Positions 1-12,747 of a stretch of 64,000 bases of DNA are shown here, in pieces. Source of the DNA: Buddleja alternifolia (lineage: Eukaryota; Streptophyta; Magnoliopsida; Lamiales; Scrophulariaceae); the NCBI GenBank assembly GCA_019426215.1, contig CM033405.1, positions 9,587,001-9,651,000 on the forward strand. The letters run 5' to 3'. The notes under the pieces are model-generated. The model saw only the letters and a list, made by a program, of their open reading frames with translations, did not search any database and was not told the DNA's origin. The position numbers and the translations under genes were made by a program. Position 1 is the stretch's first letter, and every line of letters begins with the position of its first letter.

Positions 1-133
1 AATTTTTCGGAATGAAAAGTTTGTAAAATGAATTTTTGAGATTGGATAAAAAAAATTATTTTAGTGGGGGTTTTAGTAATTATTCCTTCTTTACAAATTA
101 CAACCCCGGTTCACCAGTCCATCACACTCAGCC

Positions 134-3100
134 ATGGCTGCTCCCAGAATCCTTCTCAGCGGCGATGCCCTCGGCCGCCTCAACCAACTCTTCAAACGCG
201 TTTCCGCTGTACACTCTCTACACATTTTTTAATTGAATTACACACATCACATATATATATGTTTACGATTCAATCATTTTCAGGTGAACAAATCGGCGGG
301 GCCATTTGACGCGCTGCTGTGCGTGGGCCAGTTCTTCCCGGACTCTCCGGAGCAGCTCGAAGAGTTCAACGACTACATCGAAGGCCGCTCCAAAGTTCCC
401 ATTCCGACGTACTTCATCGGCGATTATGGCGTTGCGGCTCCGAAAATATTGTCCGCGGCGGCGAAGGAATCGGCAAACCTAGGGTTTAAGATGGACGGTT
501 TGAAAGTCTGTGACAATTTGTACTGGTTGAGAGGCAGCGGAAAGTTCCTGCTCCACGGTATTCAATTACTTACTTGCCAGAGTTTGTTTACATTGTTTTT
601 TGTTATTTTTTTAATTGCAGTAGTGAGGATGTGTTCTGAAGACTGTTTATATGCTTGAAATGTCTATTTGCGCATATTTGTCGTTCCGCAGTGGACGTTT
701 TAGTTGGAGATGCTAAAACATGTAAAATATGTGGCTTGATGAATGACCTGGTTTATTTTTGTTGATTAATCTAGTTCTCCATTAGGAATTAGCATTGCTT
801 AAGAGTAGGCTGCCCATAGTTGTTTATTTAGACATGACACCATTTATACTCACCTTTGCTCTAGTTTGTATTTTTAAAAGACTTGCACATACGGAATTGC
901 ACCTTTGAGTGGAGACAAAATGTGGAACCTTTTGGGGGGGGGGGGGGGGGGGTCTTCATTTTGTTCTTTCTCCTGATTCCTTGGTGGTTTAGCGATTGGC
1001 CATACTTGGCTTGCCCAAGAAATGGAATGATAGAGATAGTAAATAATTGGATGCTATACAGATTTAAGAACAACCTAAAGTTGATAGGTCTGTGGTTTTG
1101 CTACAAGATTTGGCTTGTTTCCCATGGGTCCATTACAATTATATTTACATTAGTGAATAAGTGAGCAAATTATTCTCAACTTTTGAAATTTAATATAATT
1201 TGCTTTGTTTTCAGTTTCTAAATATAGTCTATGTAATGAGCCACTGCAGAGGGTGCCACTCCCGGGAATTTTATGTCATAATCTGGCATTGAGGTTGACT
1301 TAATACCTGCTTACCTGATAGGCACTATAAAGTGCATCAGTCAGCTACATGCTTATATGGACATGCAATAGAAATATTCATTTAATTTGTTGGGTTTCTA
1401 GTGATCTTTCATTGAACAGAATTTGGCCCACCTGAATTTACTTATAGTTTATTTTTTTAAGGAAATTTAGGAAAAGAAATTAACATTTGAAATGTGCCTT
1501 GTGCCCGTATTCTACCTTGCCCTGTAACCCGTCGCCTTCTACTTCACACCTCTCCATTTACCTCCCCTGCCTCCACAATCACCTACCCACTTACCAAACC
1601 TTCATCCTGACTCCTTGCTGCCATTCCCCTTCTTCCGATCTCTTCCTCTTGCATCTATTTATGGAATAGAGAGAGTTTTGAGGGCTAAAATATCTTTACT
1701 GGACACATTTCTCAAACTGTTATGCTTTGGACATTCAGCATGCTTGTGATATATTATAACTGTTTTCCTAAGCTTGGACAGAATAGGGATGTGTTAGTGA
1801 CCAAGCGAAACAAACCCTTTCGTTCATTTCGGTAAGACATTATGCATCTTCTAGATATCTGTATGAGACATCCCAGTAAACATCTTGTAAGGGTAAGACT
1901 ATAGGCATAGTTTGATGATTTTGTACTTTCTCGAAATCAAATGAATAGTGAATTCTTGTTCCGAAGAAAATGATTACAATACCAAAAATGATGACACCAC
2001 GGTTGAGGATGATGGTTGGTAGGTTCACCCAGTTTTTCCCATACACAGTAATACACTTTGGACCATAAATCAACAACTTGAATTGAGGAGGTAAGTTCCA
2101 TATGAAGTCCTTCTTTTCCCCCAGCTTTTAAAACCCTAGAAGTGCACATGAAATGAAGTTAATGCCCGAAAATTAACAAAATTTAGAAGTATCCAAGGAT
2201 ACGTCATACAATGTAGAACCATAACAATATCAATGTAAAGCTCCTATAAAACACTCACCGAAATGTTGTGGCCACCATTACTTCAACCTTTTACTGATGT
2301 AATACAATTGTAATGCAGTTCATATGGACATGCATCCCCCACATGATAATAAACATTTTAGGAAGGTGTAATTTGTACTTCAAATTGTAGAGCTGATAGA
2401 TAAGACTTTGTGTTGTAAGGGAGTTTTAGGTTGCAGCTAAGGAGCTTTGTTTTCTGATGTATACCCTTTTAAAAACTACTGAGAGTGGAGTTTATGGACG
2501 ATGGTTGGTTCAATGGCAAGTATTTTTGCAGGTCCTGTGAATGTTTTTATATGCCATTCCTATGTATTGGAGGCAGACTGATAGATCATGGCTGATCATT
2601 CGTAGGAAAGAATCACCTTAGCGTAATTACTGATTGGTAAAATTATTCCATTATTTCATTGCAACTAATACGCAAACTGGACAAGCGGGTTGTTGAAGAA
2701 GTGCATAGTATTGACAATGCTTATATATAATAATACCTCTGCAACTTTCCAAACAAAATTGCATTAGTAGGACATGGATATGCTAATTATGGTGTGGAAG
2801 GAGCTACTTATTAAAATGTTTAAAGATCTAAGATAGTATAGAGAACATTTGTATGCACTAAAACTCTACATCCCTACAATATTCATTGCGTCTTTATCAC
2901 CTCCATCTTATGTTGAAGCATGATTATTTACCATTATCTAGGTGGTAGTTGAAATTGCTGATGTTTTGGATTAGTGGGACTAAAATAGAATTGGTAAATA
3001 ACGGGTTTTCAAAGGTATTTAATGTGATCCTTAACATGTTTACCTGTAAGAATCTCATCTTAGAGCTTAAGAGAAGTCAGAATCGTGGAGGCACCAAAAC

Positions 3101-6100
3101 GTTTGTACCAGAGCTTCTAAACTTAGTATCTGACCTTCAAATGGTTCCTTGTTTTTCCAAAGTTCTGTTATGATGCTCTATAGAGCTAGATATTGTGCTT
3201 TTCTTATGGAATGAACTATCCCAAACCCATCAAGCTTCCAACGAAGCCTTCACCTTTTTGGTTACCAGATAATCTATACTATATATAAAGGGAGGAGGCC
3301 TTAGAGTAATTACCTTTGGTCAGCCAGTTTTTTGGTATTTTTTGGTATGACATCTTGCACCCTCTAAAAACTTTGACAAGTGTCAAAAGTAGTATTTTTC
3401 ACGTCTCTCTCTACTCCTCATTTCTTCTTGTATTTCTCTCAAATATCTCTTTTCCTTTTTCTGTTATTTGTTTTCTCTCTCTTTTCTTTTGCACTAAATT
3501 CTAATTACTTATAATATTGACATAAAACCATAGGTAAAATTTATGCTCGCATAATGTCAAGCAACATTATGATATTGAAATCTTTTCATATAACAAAATA
3601 ATAAATGAATTAATTATTCTAATTTTATGATTTAAAAAAATTACGCACACGCATCGAGTGTGCCACCGCGATTAGTGTAATAATGGCATCCATCAGTTCA
3701 ATGAACTGGGCAGCCGCTTGAGAATTGCAGAAATGTCTCTCCTATTGATTTACCATTTCCTGTTATACCTTGTTTTCTTTTCTACGCATGCATATTTGCT
3801 CAAAGTGAAACATGAAAACTCGTGAAAAAGGAAATTCTTTTATTTAATCTGAATCTCGTTTTGCACTTCCTAATTGTTCAAAATAAGAAGTAGTGACCCC
3901 AGCATTTAATTCTATTCTCCACATGGTTAGAAATTTTGTTTCTTGGATCTATAATATAATCGTTTTCTCCTTCTCATCCCTTACCTCGCTATTTGCAAGC
4001 ACTAGCAATATTCTAACTTATAGAACAGACAGCGAATCTGCTATTCTGCCCTTCTAGGTGCTAAAACATTTCCATCATCAGCTCGATTGATTATTGAATA
4101 TTGAGGCACCAGAGAAACGGTATGGTGGGATTCGTTATGGCCTAAGGTCATTATAATACCATTGGATTAATTGGTAGAGGATAAACTTTGACTGAGGTTT
4201 ATGATGTAAGATAATAGTCATTGAGTTTGAAATGTAAAGTGTATGAAAACGGGTTACATTATACTTTTCTGTTCATTATATCTAATTTCCATCTATTGAT
4301 ATTTGCATATGTATTCTGTGATTACTGATTATTTGGCCCGACATTCATGTCAAATCTTCCCTTTATTGAGAAATCTAACTATAACAAGTATCAATAAGTA
4401 TTGAGACAACACTTTGTCGACCTAGAAAAATATGAGACCACACTTCTGTTAGCATCATTGGACGTAATTTTAGTATCTTACTTTACTCCTTATTCACATA
4501 ATGATGTCACATACCTGATGTCTATTACTGATTTGTTTAAAAAACAATAAGCAAGTTATTAGTATTATGCAGGAATTGCATAGTGGTTTCAGTTTTAGCG
4601 GGGAAATTTAACTTCATAAAACCTCTAGGACATCTCCTTTAGAGGAAAGAAAGTTTTTGGCACCTCATTTCAAGTTCCTGCTATTTTATTACTTATAGGT
4701 TTCTTATGTATGTTACTACTGCATATGTTCCTAAGTTACATCTTCTGTGTTTTTTTTAGAGCTTTTTAACCATTTATGTTTTTAACTTGTGTGCGTTAAG
4801 AAGATGATCCCTGCATATCTTCCAAATATCCTTATGCTGATGGGAAGTACTCATATATAGGCCTCAGTGTGGCATACTTATCTGGTAGGCAGTCTGCAAG
4901 TGGCCAACAATTTGGGGCATACAGTCAAGATGATGTTGATTCATTGAGAGCGTTGTCCGAGGAGCCAGGAATTGTTGATATATTCTTGACATATCCTTGT
5001 TGTAAATTTGAAGCTCTCGTGAATTTCTTCATTTCTTTTCATTTTTTCTCCTCCACCCCGAGACCCTTTCTACCTTGGTTATTCAATTAACTTAGTTGTT
5101 TCCTTGACTGGATTTCACTAATCAATGGCCCCTTGGAGTCACAAATAGAGCTGCTGCATCTGGTCTTCCTTCTGGAATGTGCACTCCATCCACCGGTGAT
5201 TCCACGATATCAGAACTAGTAGCAGAGATCAAGCCACGGTAAGATTTCTTAATCAACTTGTGTGGCACTTTTTGTTCCTTCAGATTGTGTATAACTATAA
5301 ATAAGGTTTCAGTTCGCCTTCAATACAAATGAAAGTGAAGTTAGAACAAAGTTTGAGTCACCAAAAGCAAAGTGAAAATAATGTCCATGCAAATCCAAAT
5401 GAGATAATATCAAAAAAGGTTGATACCAACAAATAAGTTCTACTTTGAGAAAAGAAGGATAGTATTTCCCACATATCATAATTGTTCCAATTCCAGCAGA
5501 AAAGGCATAATAACTTGTATCACTAAAAATTGCTGTGAAAGAACGAGTGGGACATGTTAGCTTATTTCTAAGAAAGTGAAAATAATGTTCAAGCGTTCAG
5601 ATTTAAATACTGGATTGTTGCATGCAAATCGAAATGAGATAAGATAAAAATAGGGTGATACCAACAAATAAGTTCTACTTTGAGGAAAGAAGGTCCATGT
5701 CTTCCACGAATCTACATTCTCTCCAAGTCCACCAGAGAAAAGGCATAAAACTTGCATTGCTAAAAATTACTGTGAAAGAATGAGTGGAACATGTTGCTCA
5801 TTTCTAAGAAAGCCAAAAATAATAATCAAGCATTCAGATTTAAATATTGGATTGTTGCATGCGAATTTCATTGTCTGTATATGGATCTAGTGACAACCAA
5901 TTCTGACCAAAATTAATCAATTAAAAATGTGAAGAATACTGTGTAAACGCATTGCTGATTCTATAAGAATCTGGGGTCTGCCATTAGACATGGCAGTTCT
6001 ACTTCCAGCATATTCCATTTTGTGGATTTGCATATATCTATAGTTATTTTCTTGTTGGTTTTCTATTTGTCCTTTCTTTTGTCTTGACAACAGAAAGAGA

Positions 6101-9100
6101 TAATTATTTGATTTTTGATGAAAAAGAATTTTGCAAAATTAAAATTAAGGTGAAATTTTACGGATACAAGTATGGGGCAGAAACATTACAAATAGTCATT
6201 CTAGTAATTAAAAATTTAAGTATCCCTAATTCCTGTATGTCAAATTTATTGTGTACTTTCCAATTTGAAGACATTCCTCAACCTGCTAGCATGGTGTTCC
6301 CAAAAGTACGTACATGGATGATACAACTCTTAGATTTGTTAAATCTCATCAGTTTGATTTATCAGGCTAGATCCTATCCATCTAGGAGTTTCAGAAGCGA
6401 ATGAAGAACTGCAAATGGAATTAATTGTCACCAAATTACAAGATTTGGTACTGTTGTTTGTTTATGTGATTATATACTACTTCAAGTCTTTGTGCTGAAA
6501 TCATATGGTAACATATGATGTTGTATCTTTGCTCCATAAGCTAGTCTTGTTATCGTTGGAGTTATTTCTCTGAAGTTCCAAAATCGTCAAAGAAATCATA
6601 TGGTAACATATGATGTTGTATCTTTGCTCCATAAGCTAGTTTCGTTATCGTTGGAGTTATTTCTCTTAAGTTCCAAAATCGAGCTCTAAAAGTTCTGATT
6701 CTACTAATATATTTCAAGATTTTGATTTATTATAAAATCCTCAATTATGACTCAAGGACCAAACCATGCAAATCTGGAGAGTTACATTAATACCCCGACC
6801 TTAAAAGTACCGGAGAAAACAGAGTTCTGAAACTATGATAGACTCTTAAGACAGACCCATCAGGGGGTCATTCTAGTTACAGCATATATTTTACAGGGAC
6901 TTCCTTGAAGCTGAAAGATATCAATGTTTCCCCAGAAATTTGAAAATTTAATTGAATATGGTACATTTTTCTTGCGGGCTGACCAGAAAATAGAGAAAAT
7001 TAACTGATAATCATAGCTTTTATATATTCTTTTCTTTTTCCAGCCTGTTGAGTTGTTGCATGATGAATCTAATTACTAATGAGGTCGCTCCTATGATAGC
7101 TACCATATTGCAGGCACTATGGGTGTCTACTATGATCGCGAACCTTATGTTAATGTTGATGCTGTCCATGTGACTCGTTTTATAGCTCTTGCTCATGTTG
7201 GAAATAAAGACAAACAGGTTTTTTTCCTTTTTGTAATTTTATTTTACATTATTTATTAAAGTGTGAGTTTCTGCTTTGTACATCACGTATTTCCTTACGT
7301 GCTGCACTAAAATGGATTCTAGATTTTGCATGCATAAAAGAAATGTCATTTTATTCAGTACGTATAAACTCTTTTGCATATTTATTTCTTCTTCTAAACT
7401 CTATTCAGTTCATGTCATAGCTCATCATATCTAACTTGGATTCCAGAAATTCATTCATGCACTTTCTCCTACTCCAGCATCCACAATGTCCACTGTGGAG
7501 ATCAGCGCTAAACCGCCAAATGCTACTTTATCCCCTTATTCATTTACAGAGGAAGCTGTATCTGGCAACGGAGCCATAAAAAGATCCGGTGACACTGTTT
7601 CTGATTCACAGCATTGGCGGTATGACGTTTCTCAGAAAAGGCAGAAACATGGAGATGGTGGGGGTGATAGGTTGTGCTTTAAATTCGTATCTTCTGGATC
7701 TTGTCCAAGAGGCGAGAATTGCCATTTCCGGCATGATGCAGATGCGAGGGAACAATCGATTAGGGGTGTGTGTTTTGAATTTTTAAACAAAGGACAATGT
7801 GAAAGAGGCCCAGATTGCAAGTTTAAGCATAGTTTACAGGAAGAAGGTCAAGGAGTTTCGAACAGGGAATCTGGACCAAGCACTGGAAGCTCGATCAGGT
7901 CAAAGATGCATTAACTACTCATTGTATTGATGATATTGGATATGATTTTAGGCTTGAACTTCTGTAGACCTTTCAAATTAAAGTTCATTTGACGATTTAA
8001 ATAAGGATTATGTGTTTCAGGTCCAAGGAATGCTGGTTTTGTTTGTCAAGCCCCAGTGTGGAGTCACATCTAATCACCAGCGTAGGGGAGTACTGCTATT
8101 GTGCACTAGCTAAAGGACCATTAGTCGAAGATCATGTGCTGTTAATACCCATTGAACATTTTCCGAACACTCTGTCTCTACCACCAGAATGTGAAAAAGA
8201 CTTATCTAGACTGCAGAGCAGCCTTCGAGCTTATTTCAAGAGGGACGGGAAGGAAGTTATTTTTTTTGAGTGGGTTTCTAAACGTGGAACTCATGCCAAT
8301 CTTCAGGTAAGAAAACTAATTCTTTGTCCCTAAGCATGCACTGACATTTGATTGCACTTCTAATTTGGTTTATCCTTGTCTATGTGAAGTGGATACTGCG
8401 ATTACTTTCAATTGTTTTTGCCTGTTTTTTCGTTTTATGTTCCTTTCTCAAGGTGTGCATATTATTACTCTTGATGATAAATGGAAATGAACTTTTGTTC
8501 AAGATAGTAATGCAATGTTACAATATAATGTGAGTAGTGCCACTTGCAGCTTCTAGCAATTAACTCGACGTGGAATATTTGGATCCAAATTCTTCTTTTT
8601 TACATATTTCTTCTGTTTCCTATACAGTTTGTTTGATTGCGGAAGCTTTATCAACCTATCTTTTCTCAGGCTGTTCCTATTCCATCATCCAGAGCATCTT
8701 CTGTTGAAAATATTTTCAATTTAGCTGCCAAGAAGTTGGGTTTCACATTTGCAACAGATAAAAGTAAGTTTTTCTATTTTCCAATACATGTATTTACATG
8801 TTTATACAGTTGATGGATTTCAGCTAGCCTAGATTGCGTAGACATTGAATCCTTGCGACTCGCTGGCCATTAGCTTAATCTGTAGAGGGGGTGAAAATTT
8901 GAAACACGCAAGACCATATAAGCACTTGAATGTGAGAGCATCATGTGTGTTTTTGATTAGATAAAAACCTAAAAATGAAATAAACTATGAATTGATTTAA
9001 ATATAAATGGAAGGTTGTCAGACATCACACATCGTAGACTGTTGCAGAGACCACATAAGAAATGCAACTAAATTAGGTGTCTAATTGGTTGTGAAGTCAA

Positions 9101-11365
9101 TGCTTTAGATCCATGACAGAAACTCACATGAATGCAACTTTTAAATGGAGAAAATTTCATCCTTGAATGACCTACACACTCGTAATATTATATCCCAAAA
9201 CTCAAAGGATTATATAATTACACTGATTCCCTTTGACAGTCAAGTGCATTGAAGATTCCCACTCTAACTATTTGCAGCCACGATTGTGCTGTTGGCATAA
9301 AGAAGAAAGCACAACTTTTGAGATCACTAATTCCGTATTGCAAAAGAGTAACATTAGAAAATCCTATTCAAGTTAATAACACATAGATTATGAGATAAAG
9401 AGGAATTCTCTGTGTGAATCAGAAAACACCAAAGAGCTATTCTTCAATGTACTTTATGAACCTCCCAAAGGTATGATATTACTACACTGATTCCCCTTGA
9501 CAGTCTTTTGCACCAAATATTCGACCCCTTTACTATTTCCAGGCCAGATTGTTCTGTTGTTCATAAAGAAAAAACTGAGGCTATGTTTGGTTATGTTTTG
9601 GGATGGTATTTTGGTGAGAATTATTGGTGAGAAATTTATGGGGACACGTGCGTGTTTGATGAGATTGTATTTGGTTTTATTTTGGGAGTTGGTTTTTGAG
9701 TGTGTTTTTTTGGTGAGATAATGTTTGGTTTTGTTTCCAAAGGGAACAAAAGTTATTGTAGCAGTCAAATCATGAAGCTTTTGTCTGTTAGAGAGGAGAG
9801 AGAAGAGAGAGAGCACATAGAGAGGAGTGTAGGGACAAAGTAGGTGTAGAAAGATGAAAAATAATTATCATGTTTTTTTTGGACCAAGAAAGTAGTGTAT
9901 TTTTTACCAAATATTTTGTGAACCAAACATGGTTTGGTGAGAATTTTGGACCAAATATGGTATGAAAACATAACCAAACATTGCCTGAATCTCTGATATC
10001 ACTATTTCTGTATTGCGAGAGCGTAACATTATAAGAATCCTAAACTTATCCATTTCTGTATGGCAAATGGATAAGTTTATAGGGGGAAATCAGCTAGCTT
10101 TGTTTAATCACTCTGTCAAGGGATGGGTCAATTTTGTCTTTGACCTGGATTTGGATTGTTTGGGGCGAGGTAATTGGTTGGTAGCAGCTTGGTCGTTTCG
10201 GTTCATAATCACTAATCACTTTCCGTGCGGAGTTTTCCTTTCTTCTTTTTCTCTTTACTGTCAAAGTTTTGGAAGTGCTTTGAACGTGGGACTTATTTGC
10301 TTTTGGACATTGGGTTTGAGTTGAAGGCTATGTGACTGCTCTGAATCGTTGTTTATGAGTTTTAAATTAATATTTCTCACATAGTATTCTTCAGTCTTTA
10401 AACAAATATTTTGAAATTTCTTAACATTGTATAAAAATCTTTTGCTGCTTTGTGGCCTCCTGAGTCCTTTATTTGTGTTATCTTATAAAATACTTCTTAA
10501 GATATGGATTGGGAGAATTCAAATTCATTTTGCAGCAAACACAGGATGCCAAGTTTTTCCAACTCCTTGAGTATGGTTAACTGAATTATGTCTGTCTTAA
10601 TGTTGTGCATTTAATCTATAATCTTCACATATATTTTTACTCATTAATAAGATATGTATAATGATCAGTGGATAACAATCTCTGTAAAGTTAGAGATGTT
10701 ATTTTAAACTATGACCAAACCTCGATAAGAATGCACATCCCTTACCATAATTGGTGCTGCCAATATTTTCTTGTCTATGTTCATCTCAGTATCATTGTTT
10801 TGAGTTTCTGATAATTGCAGATGATAATACTTTGGAAGGACGGAAATTGTTGGGAAAGCATCTGGATAGAAATCAGAGTTTATTTTATGTGGAAGTTCCT
10901 GGGGGAACAATCCTGTCACACGTCGTTGAGGAGAATGAAAAATTTCCGTTTCAATTCGGCCGTGAGGTAAGAATATGATACTGATATAATGTCATGGTTT
11001 TTAGCTCTTCCCCATAGGAATTTTCTTTAAAAAAGTCCTACAAATAAATCCATATTTCATTTTGACCCTAACCAAATACCTACACTATTTAGTTGACACA
11101 CCACGTTTATGCGTATGTTGTTCAAAACGTCTAATGTTATACGTTCCCTTGCTGGCTCCCTTGAATCTAATTCATTTTTTGGCTTCAAATATTGTTTTTC
11201 ACCTTTTTTGTGAGAGAACTGCAATTGTGATTGTAGGTTCTGGCTGGGTTGTTGAATATGGCTGACAAGGCTGATTGGAGGAACTGCCAGCTGAGTAAAG
11301 ACGAAGAAACAAAAATGGCAGAGAGTTTTAAGAGTCGATTTCAGGAGTATGATCCAAATAGCTGA
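134..11365 (+). CDS. C3H64: CCCH zinc-finger / CwfJ domain protein (C3H64, CWF19-like), 10 exons
   Basis: Exons read as join(134..208, 284..557, 4861..4990, 5119..5238, 7100..7217, 7447..7898, 8021..8306, 8670..8763, 10821..10966, 11237..11365). They sum to 1824 nt, every phase closes, and the product is 607 aa ending in TGA. The N-terminal third resembles the metallophosphatase-like part of CWF19L1/Drn1 proteins (motifs GPFDALLCVGQFF and IPTYFIGDYG). Two CX8CX5CX3H zinc fingers lie at about aa 316-335 and 348-367. The CwfJ part follows, with CWFC near aa 394 and the HIT-like HANLQ near aa 481-485, then the C-terminal CwfJ domain. The family acts in the nucleus with late spliceosomes and in intron-lariat turnover; that role here is by homology. 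The start was chosen because MAAPRILLSGDALGRL matches the family N-terminus. Introns 2, 4 and 8 are swollen by repeats and transposons. I recall the Arabidopsis relative as At5g56900. Confidence 0.93.
934..952 (+). repeat. Homopolymer run of 19 G
   Basis: An uninterrupted run of 19 guanines lies on the transcribed-sense strand of intron 2. Such tracts can fold as G-quadruplexes in DNA or pre-mRNA and are prone to length change and assembly error. Confidence 0.9.
3273..3675 (+). mobile_element. Non-autonomous Helitron-like insertion (about 403 bp)
   Basis: The left end TCTATACTATATATAAA matches the typical plant Helitron 5' start and follows an A (3272). Near the right end is a hairpin, GCACAC-GCATCGA-GTGTGC (3645-3663). 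Twelve bases later comes ATTAG at 3671-3675 and then a host T, a one-base variant of the CTRR end. There is no target duplication, as expected for insertion between A and T. No coding capacity is seen. It lies in intron 2 of the CwfJ gene. Confidence 0.62.
4991..5118 (+). other. U12-type (minor spliceosome) AT-AC intron, intron 3 of the CwfJ gene
   Basis: The intron starts with ATATCCTT (4991-4998), the U12 AT-AC 5' splice consensus. It has TTCCTTGAC at 5100-5108, a full match to the U12 branch consensus TTCCTTRAY, and it ends in AC at 5118. The branch adenosine (5107) is 11 nt from the 3' end, within the short window U12 introns need. Splicing here gives ...IFLTNQWPLGVTNRAA..., which keeps the family-conserved FLTNxWPxGVTNRAA. 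A competing GT-AG pair (donor 5002, acceptor ending 5138) is in frame but destroys that conserved stretch. Confidence 0.9.
5385..5870 (+). repeat. Tandem duplication, two diverged copies of about 235 bp
   Basis: The blocks containing CAACAAATAAGTTCTACTTT recur with a period of 235 bp (AAATAAGTTC at 5431 and 5666). They are followed in both copies by GGCATAA...CTTG...CTAAAAATT.CTGTGAAAGAA and CATTTCTAAGAAAG-type sequence. Copies differ by scattered substitutions and short indels, so the duplication is not recent. Confidence 0.8.
6501..6690 (+). repeat. Tandem duplication, two nearly identical 95-bp copies
   Basis: TCATATGGTAACATATGATG occurs at 6501 and again at 6596. Each copy continues through CTCCATAAGCTAGT and ends with AAGTTCCAAAATCG. 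Only a few differences are visible, so this copy event is fairly recent. Confidence 0.88.
9218..10050 (+). repeat. Direct duplication in intron 8; the second copy is interrupted by a MITE
   Basis: The first copy, about 9218-9380, runs from TACACTGATTCCCTTTGACAG through CCGTATTGCAAAAGAGTAACATTA. The second begins near 9483 (TACACTGATTCCCCTTGACAG), stops at 9578, and resumes after the MITE at 9986 with CTGTATTGCGAGAGCGTAACATTA. The first copy therefore acts as an uninterrupted reference for the MITE insertion site. Intron 8 (8764-10820) contains no other supported feature. Confidence 0.78.
9579..9985 (+). mobile_element. Tourist/Harbinger-like MITE, copy 1 (407 bp), in intron 8
   Basis: Terminal inverted repeats are GGCTATGTTTGGTTATGTTTT and the complement of AAAACATAACCAAACATTGCC. 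The element is flanked by a 3-bp duplication TGA (9576-9578 and 9986-9988). It has no coding capacity. A second copy in opposite orientation lies at 11942-12349. GGC...TGTTTGGTT termini with 3-bp duplications fit the PIF/Harbinger (Tourist) type. Confidence 0.85.
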
Positions 11366-11941
11366 TACTTAATAAGAGTAAAGAGACGTATCCTGTTTGG
11401 TTATCGAGATGCATTAATTTCTGGGTGGCATTGAGACGACTTTGTCAGATCTTTCAGCAGATGAGAGGAATGAATTCACGAGTTCTATGCTACGAAGATA
11501 TCTCAAAGAGTAAGTGCTTTTTGTTGTGCAAAATGCTTTAATTTTTTCCTCGTTCTGAAATCTTTGGTTGGAATAACCAGATACTCACTTTGGCCTTGTT
11601 TAGTGTCTTACCTCTAAAACTTTAAAGTGTCTGTAATCTGTATAACCAAAGATCGATAGCATAGATATTAAGATCTCTATTTCTTGTTACGGTAGGAAAT
11701 GTTTGAAAAAGGTTTCTACTAGTCTTAAACATTATACCAACTCATGGAATGGCTGATTTCAGAGCTATCAAAAGTTTGGGTGAATCCAATCTCACTCTCA
11801 CATTGTACTTTCAATTGCATTGTTCTTTTAACATCCATGCACTCTTAAGGGTGAGTTTGACTCTTTTTTTTTTTTGATCGGGGAGTTTGACTCGAATTTT
11901 TCATCATTGATTATAGGATAATTGATTCTCGCAAAAACTAT
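11366..11941 (+). other. 3' flank of the CwfJ gene
   Basis: AT-rich sequence after the TGA stop, presumably containing the 3' UTR. I could not place a polyadenylation site with confidence and see no further coding exon before the next transposon. Confidence 0.5.
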
Positions 11942-12349
11942 GGCAATGTTTGGTTATGTTTCCATACCATGTTTGGTCCAAAATTCTCATCAAACCATGT
12001 TTTGTTCACAAAATATTTGGCAAAAAATATAATACGTTTTTGGTAAAAAAAAATATAATAATTATTTTCTATCTTTCTACACTTACTTTGTTGTCCCTAC
12101 ACTCCTTTCTATGTGCTCTCTCTCTTCTCTCTCCTCTCTAACAGACAAAAGTTTCATGATTTGACTGCTACAGTAACTTTTGTTCCCTTTGGAAACAAAA
12201 CCAAACATTATCTCACCAAAAAAACACACCCAAAAACCAAATCCCAAAATAAAACAAACATAATCTCATCAAAAATGCACGTGTCCCCATAAATTTCTCA
12301 CCAATAATTCTCACCAAAATATCATCCCAAAACATAACCAAACATTGCC
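11942..12349 (-). mobile_element. Tourist/Harbinger-like MITE, copy 2 (408 bp)
   Basis: This is the reverse-oriented relative of the element at 9579-9985. It starts with GGCAATGTTTGGTTATGTTT, ends with AACATAACCAAACATTGCC, and is flanked by the perfect 3-bp duplication TAT (11939-11941 and 12350-12352). Interior motifs such as GGGACACGTGC and the AGAGAG-rich stretch are shared with copy 1. Confidence 0.87.
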
Positions 12350-12747
12350 TATATATTCCAGCTTTGGCAAAACGTGATTTTGTAACTCAAAAATGTCTAA
12401 TGAGATCATAAAAAAAGGGAATAAACAATCAAGAAAATAGCATTTAGCTTTTCAATCGCTGGGTCGAACACATCTTAAAAATGCTTTGAGTCTAATCCTT
12501 CAAGAATCTCATCCGAAATTTCCGAAATCGCCCTTAACTTTAAAAAATCGAAGGAGCCATACACAAAATGAGAGGAGAGCTTGTGAGATTGTAGATGCAT
12601 GCCATTTTTTATCCCAGTTATGTGATGTAAGAATAATCGAAACTTCTGTGCTGTGATTGAGAAATAAATAGTTAATAACAAGTTGCCAAAAAAAAAAACA
12701 TGTTGGGAAGAGATGAGGGAGGTTTTGGGATGTTTGATAGATTGGAT

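Larger units (their letters stand above)
558..4860 (+). other. Intron 2 of the CwfJ gene (4.3 kb), no second gene inside
   Basis: The donor GTATTC follows codon ...LLH and the acceptor is TATATAG before GCCTCAGTG. It is AT-rich and holds no supported coding exon. Its recognisable contents are a G19 tract (934-952) and a Helitron-like insertion (3273-3675). The remainder is unassigned intron sequence. Confidence 0.85.
5239..7099 (+). other. Intron 4 of the CwfJ gene, with two internal duplications
   Basis: The donor is GTAAGA after ...EIKPR and the acceptor is GATAG before CTACCATATTG. The intron carries a roughly 235-bp tandem duplication (5385-5870) and a 95-bp tandem duplication (6501-6690). 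No supported coding sequence was seen; short open frames here do not match the family. Confidence 0.8.

Noticed and set aside
5002..5138. GT-AG version of intron 3 in the CwfJ gene
   Set aside because: It is in frame but removes the conserved TNxWPxGV residues, while the AT-AC version keeps them and has full U12 signals. Kept only as a possible alternative isoform.
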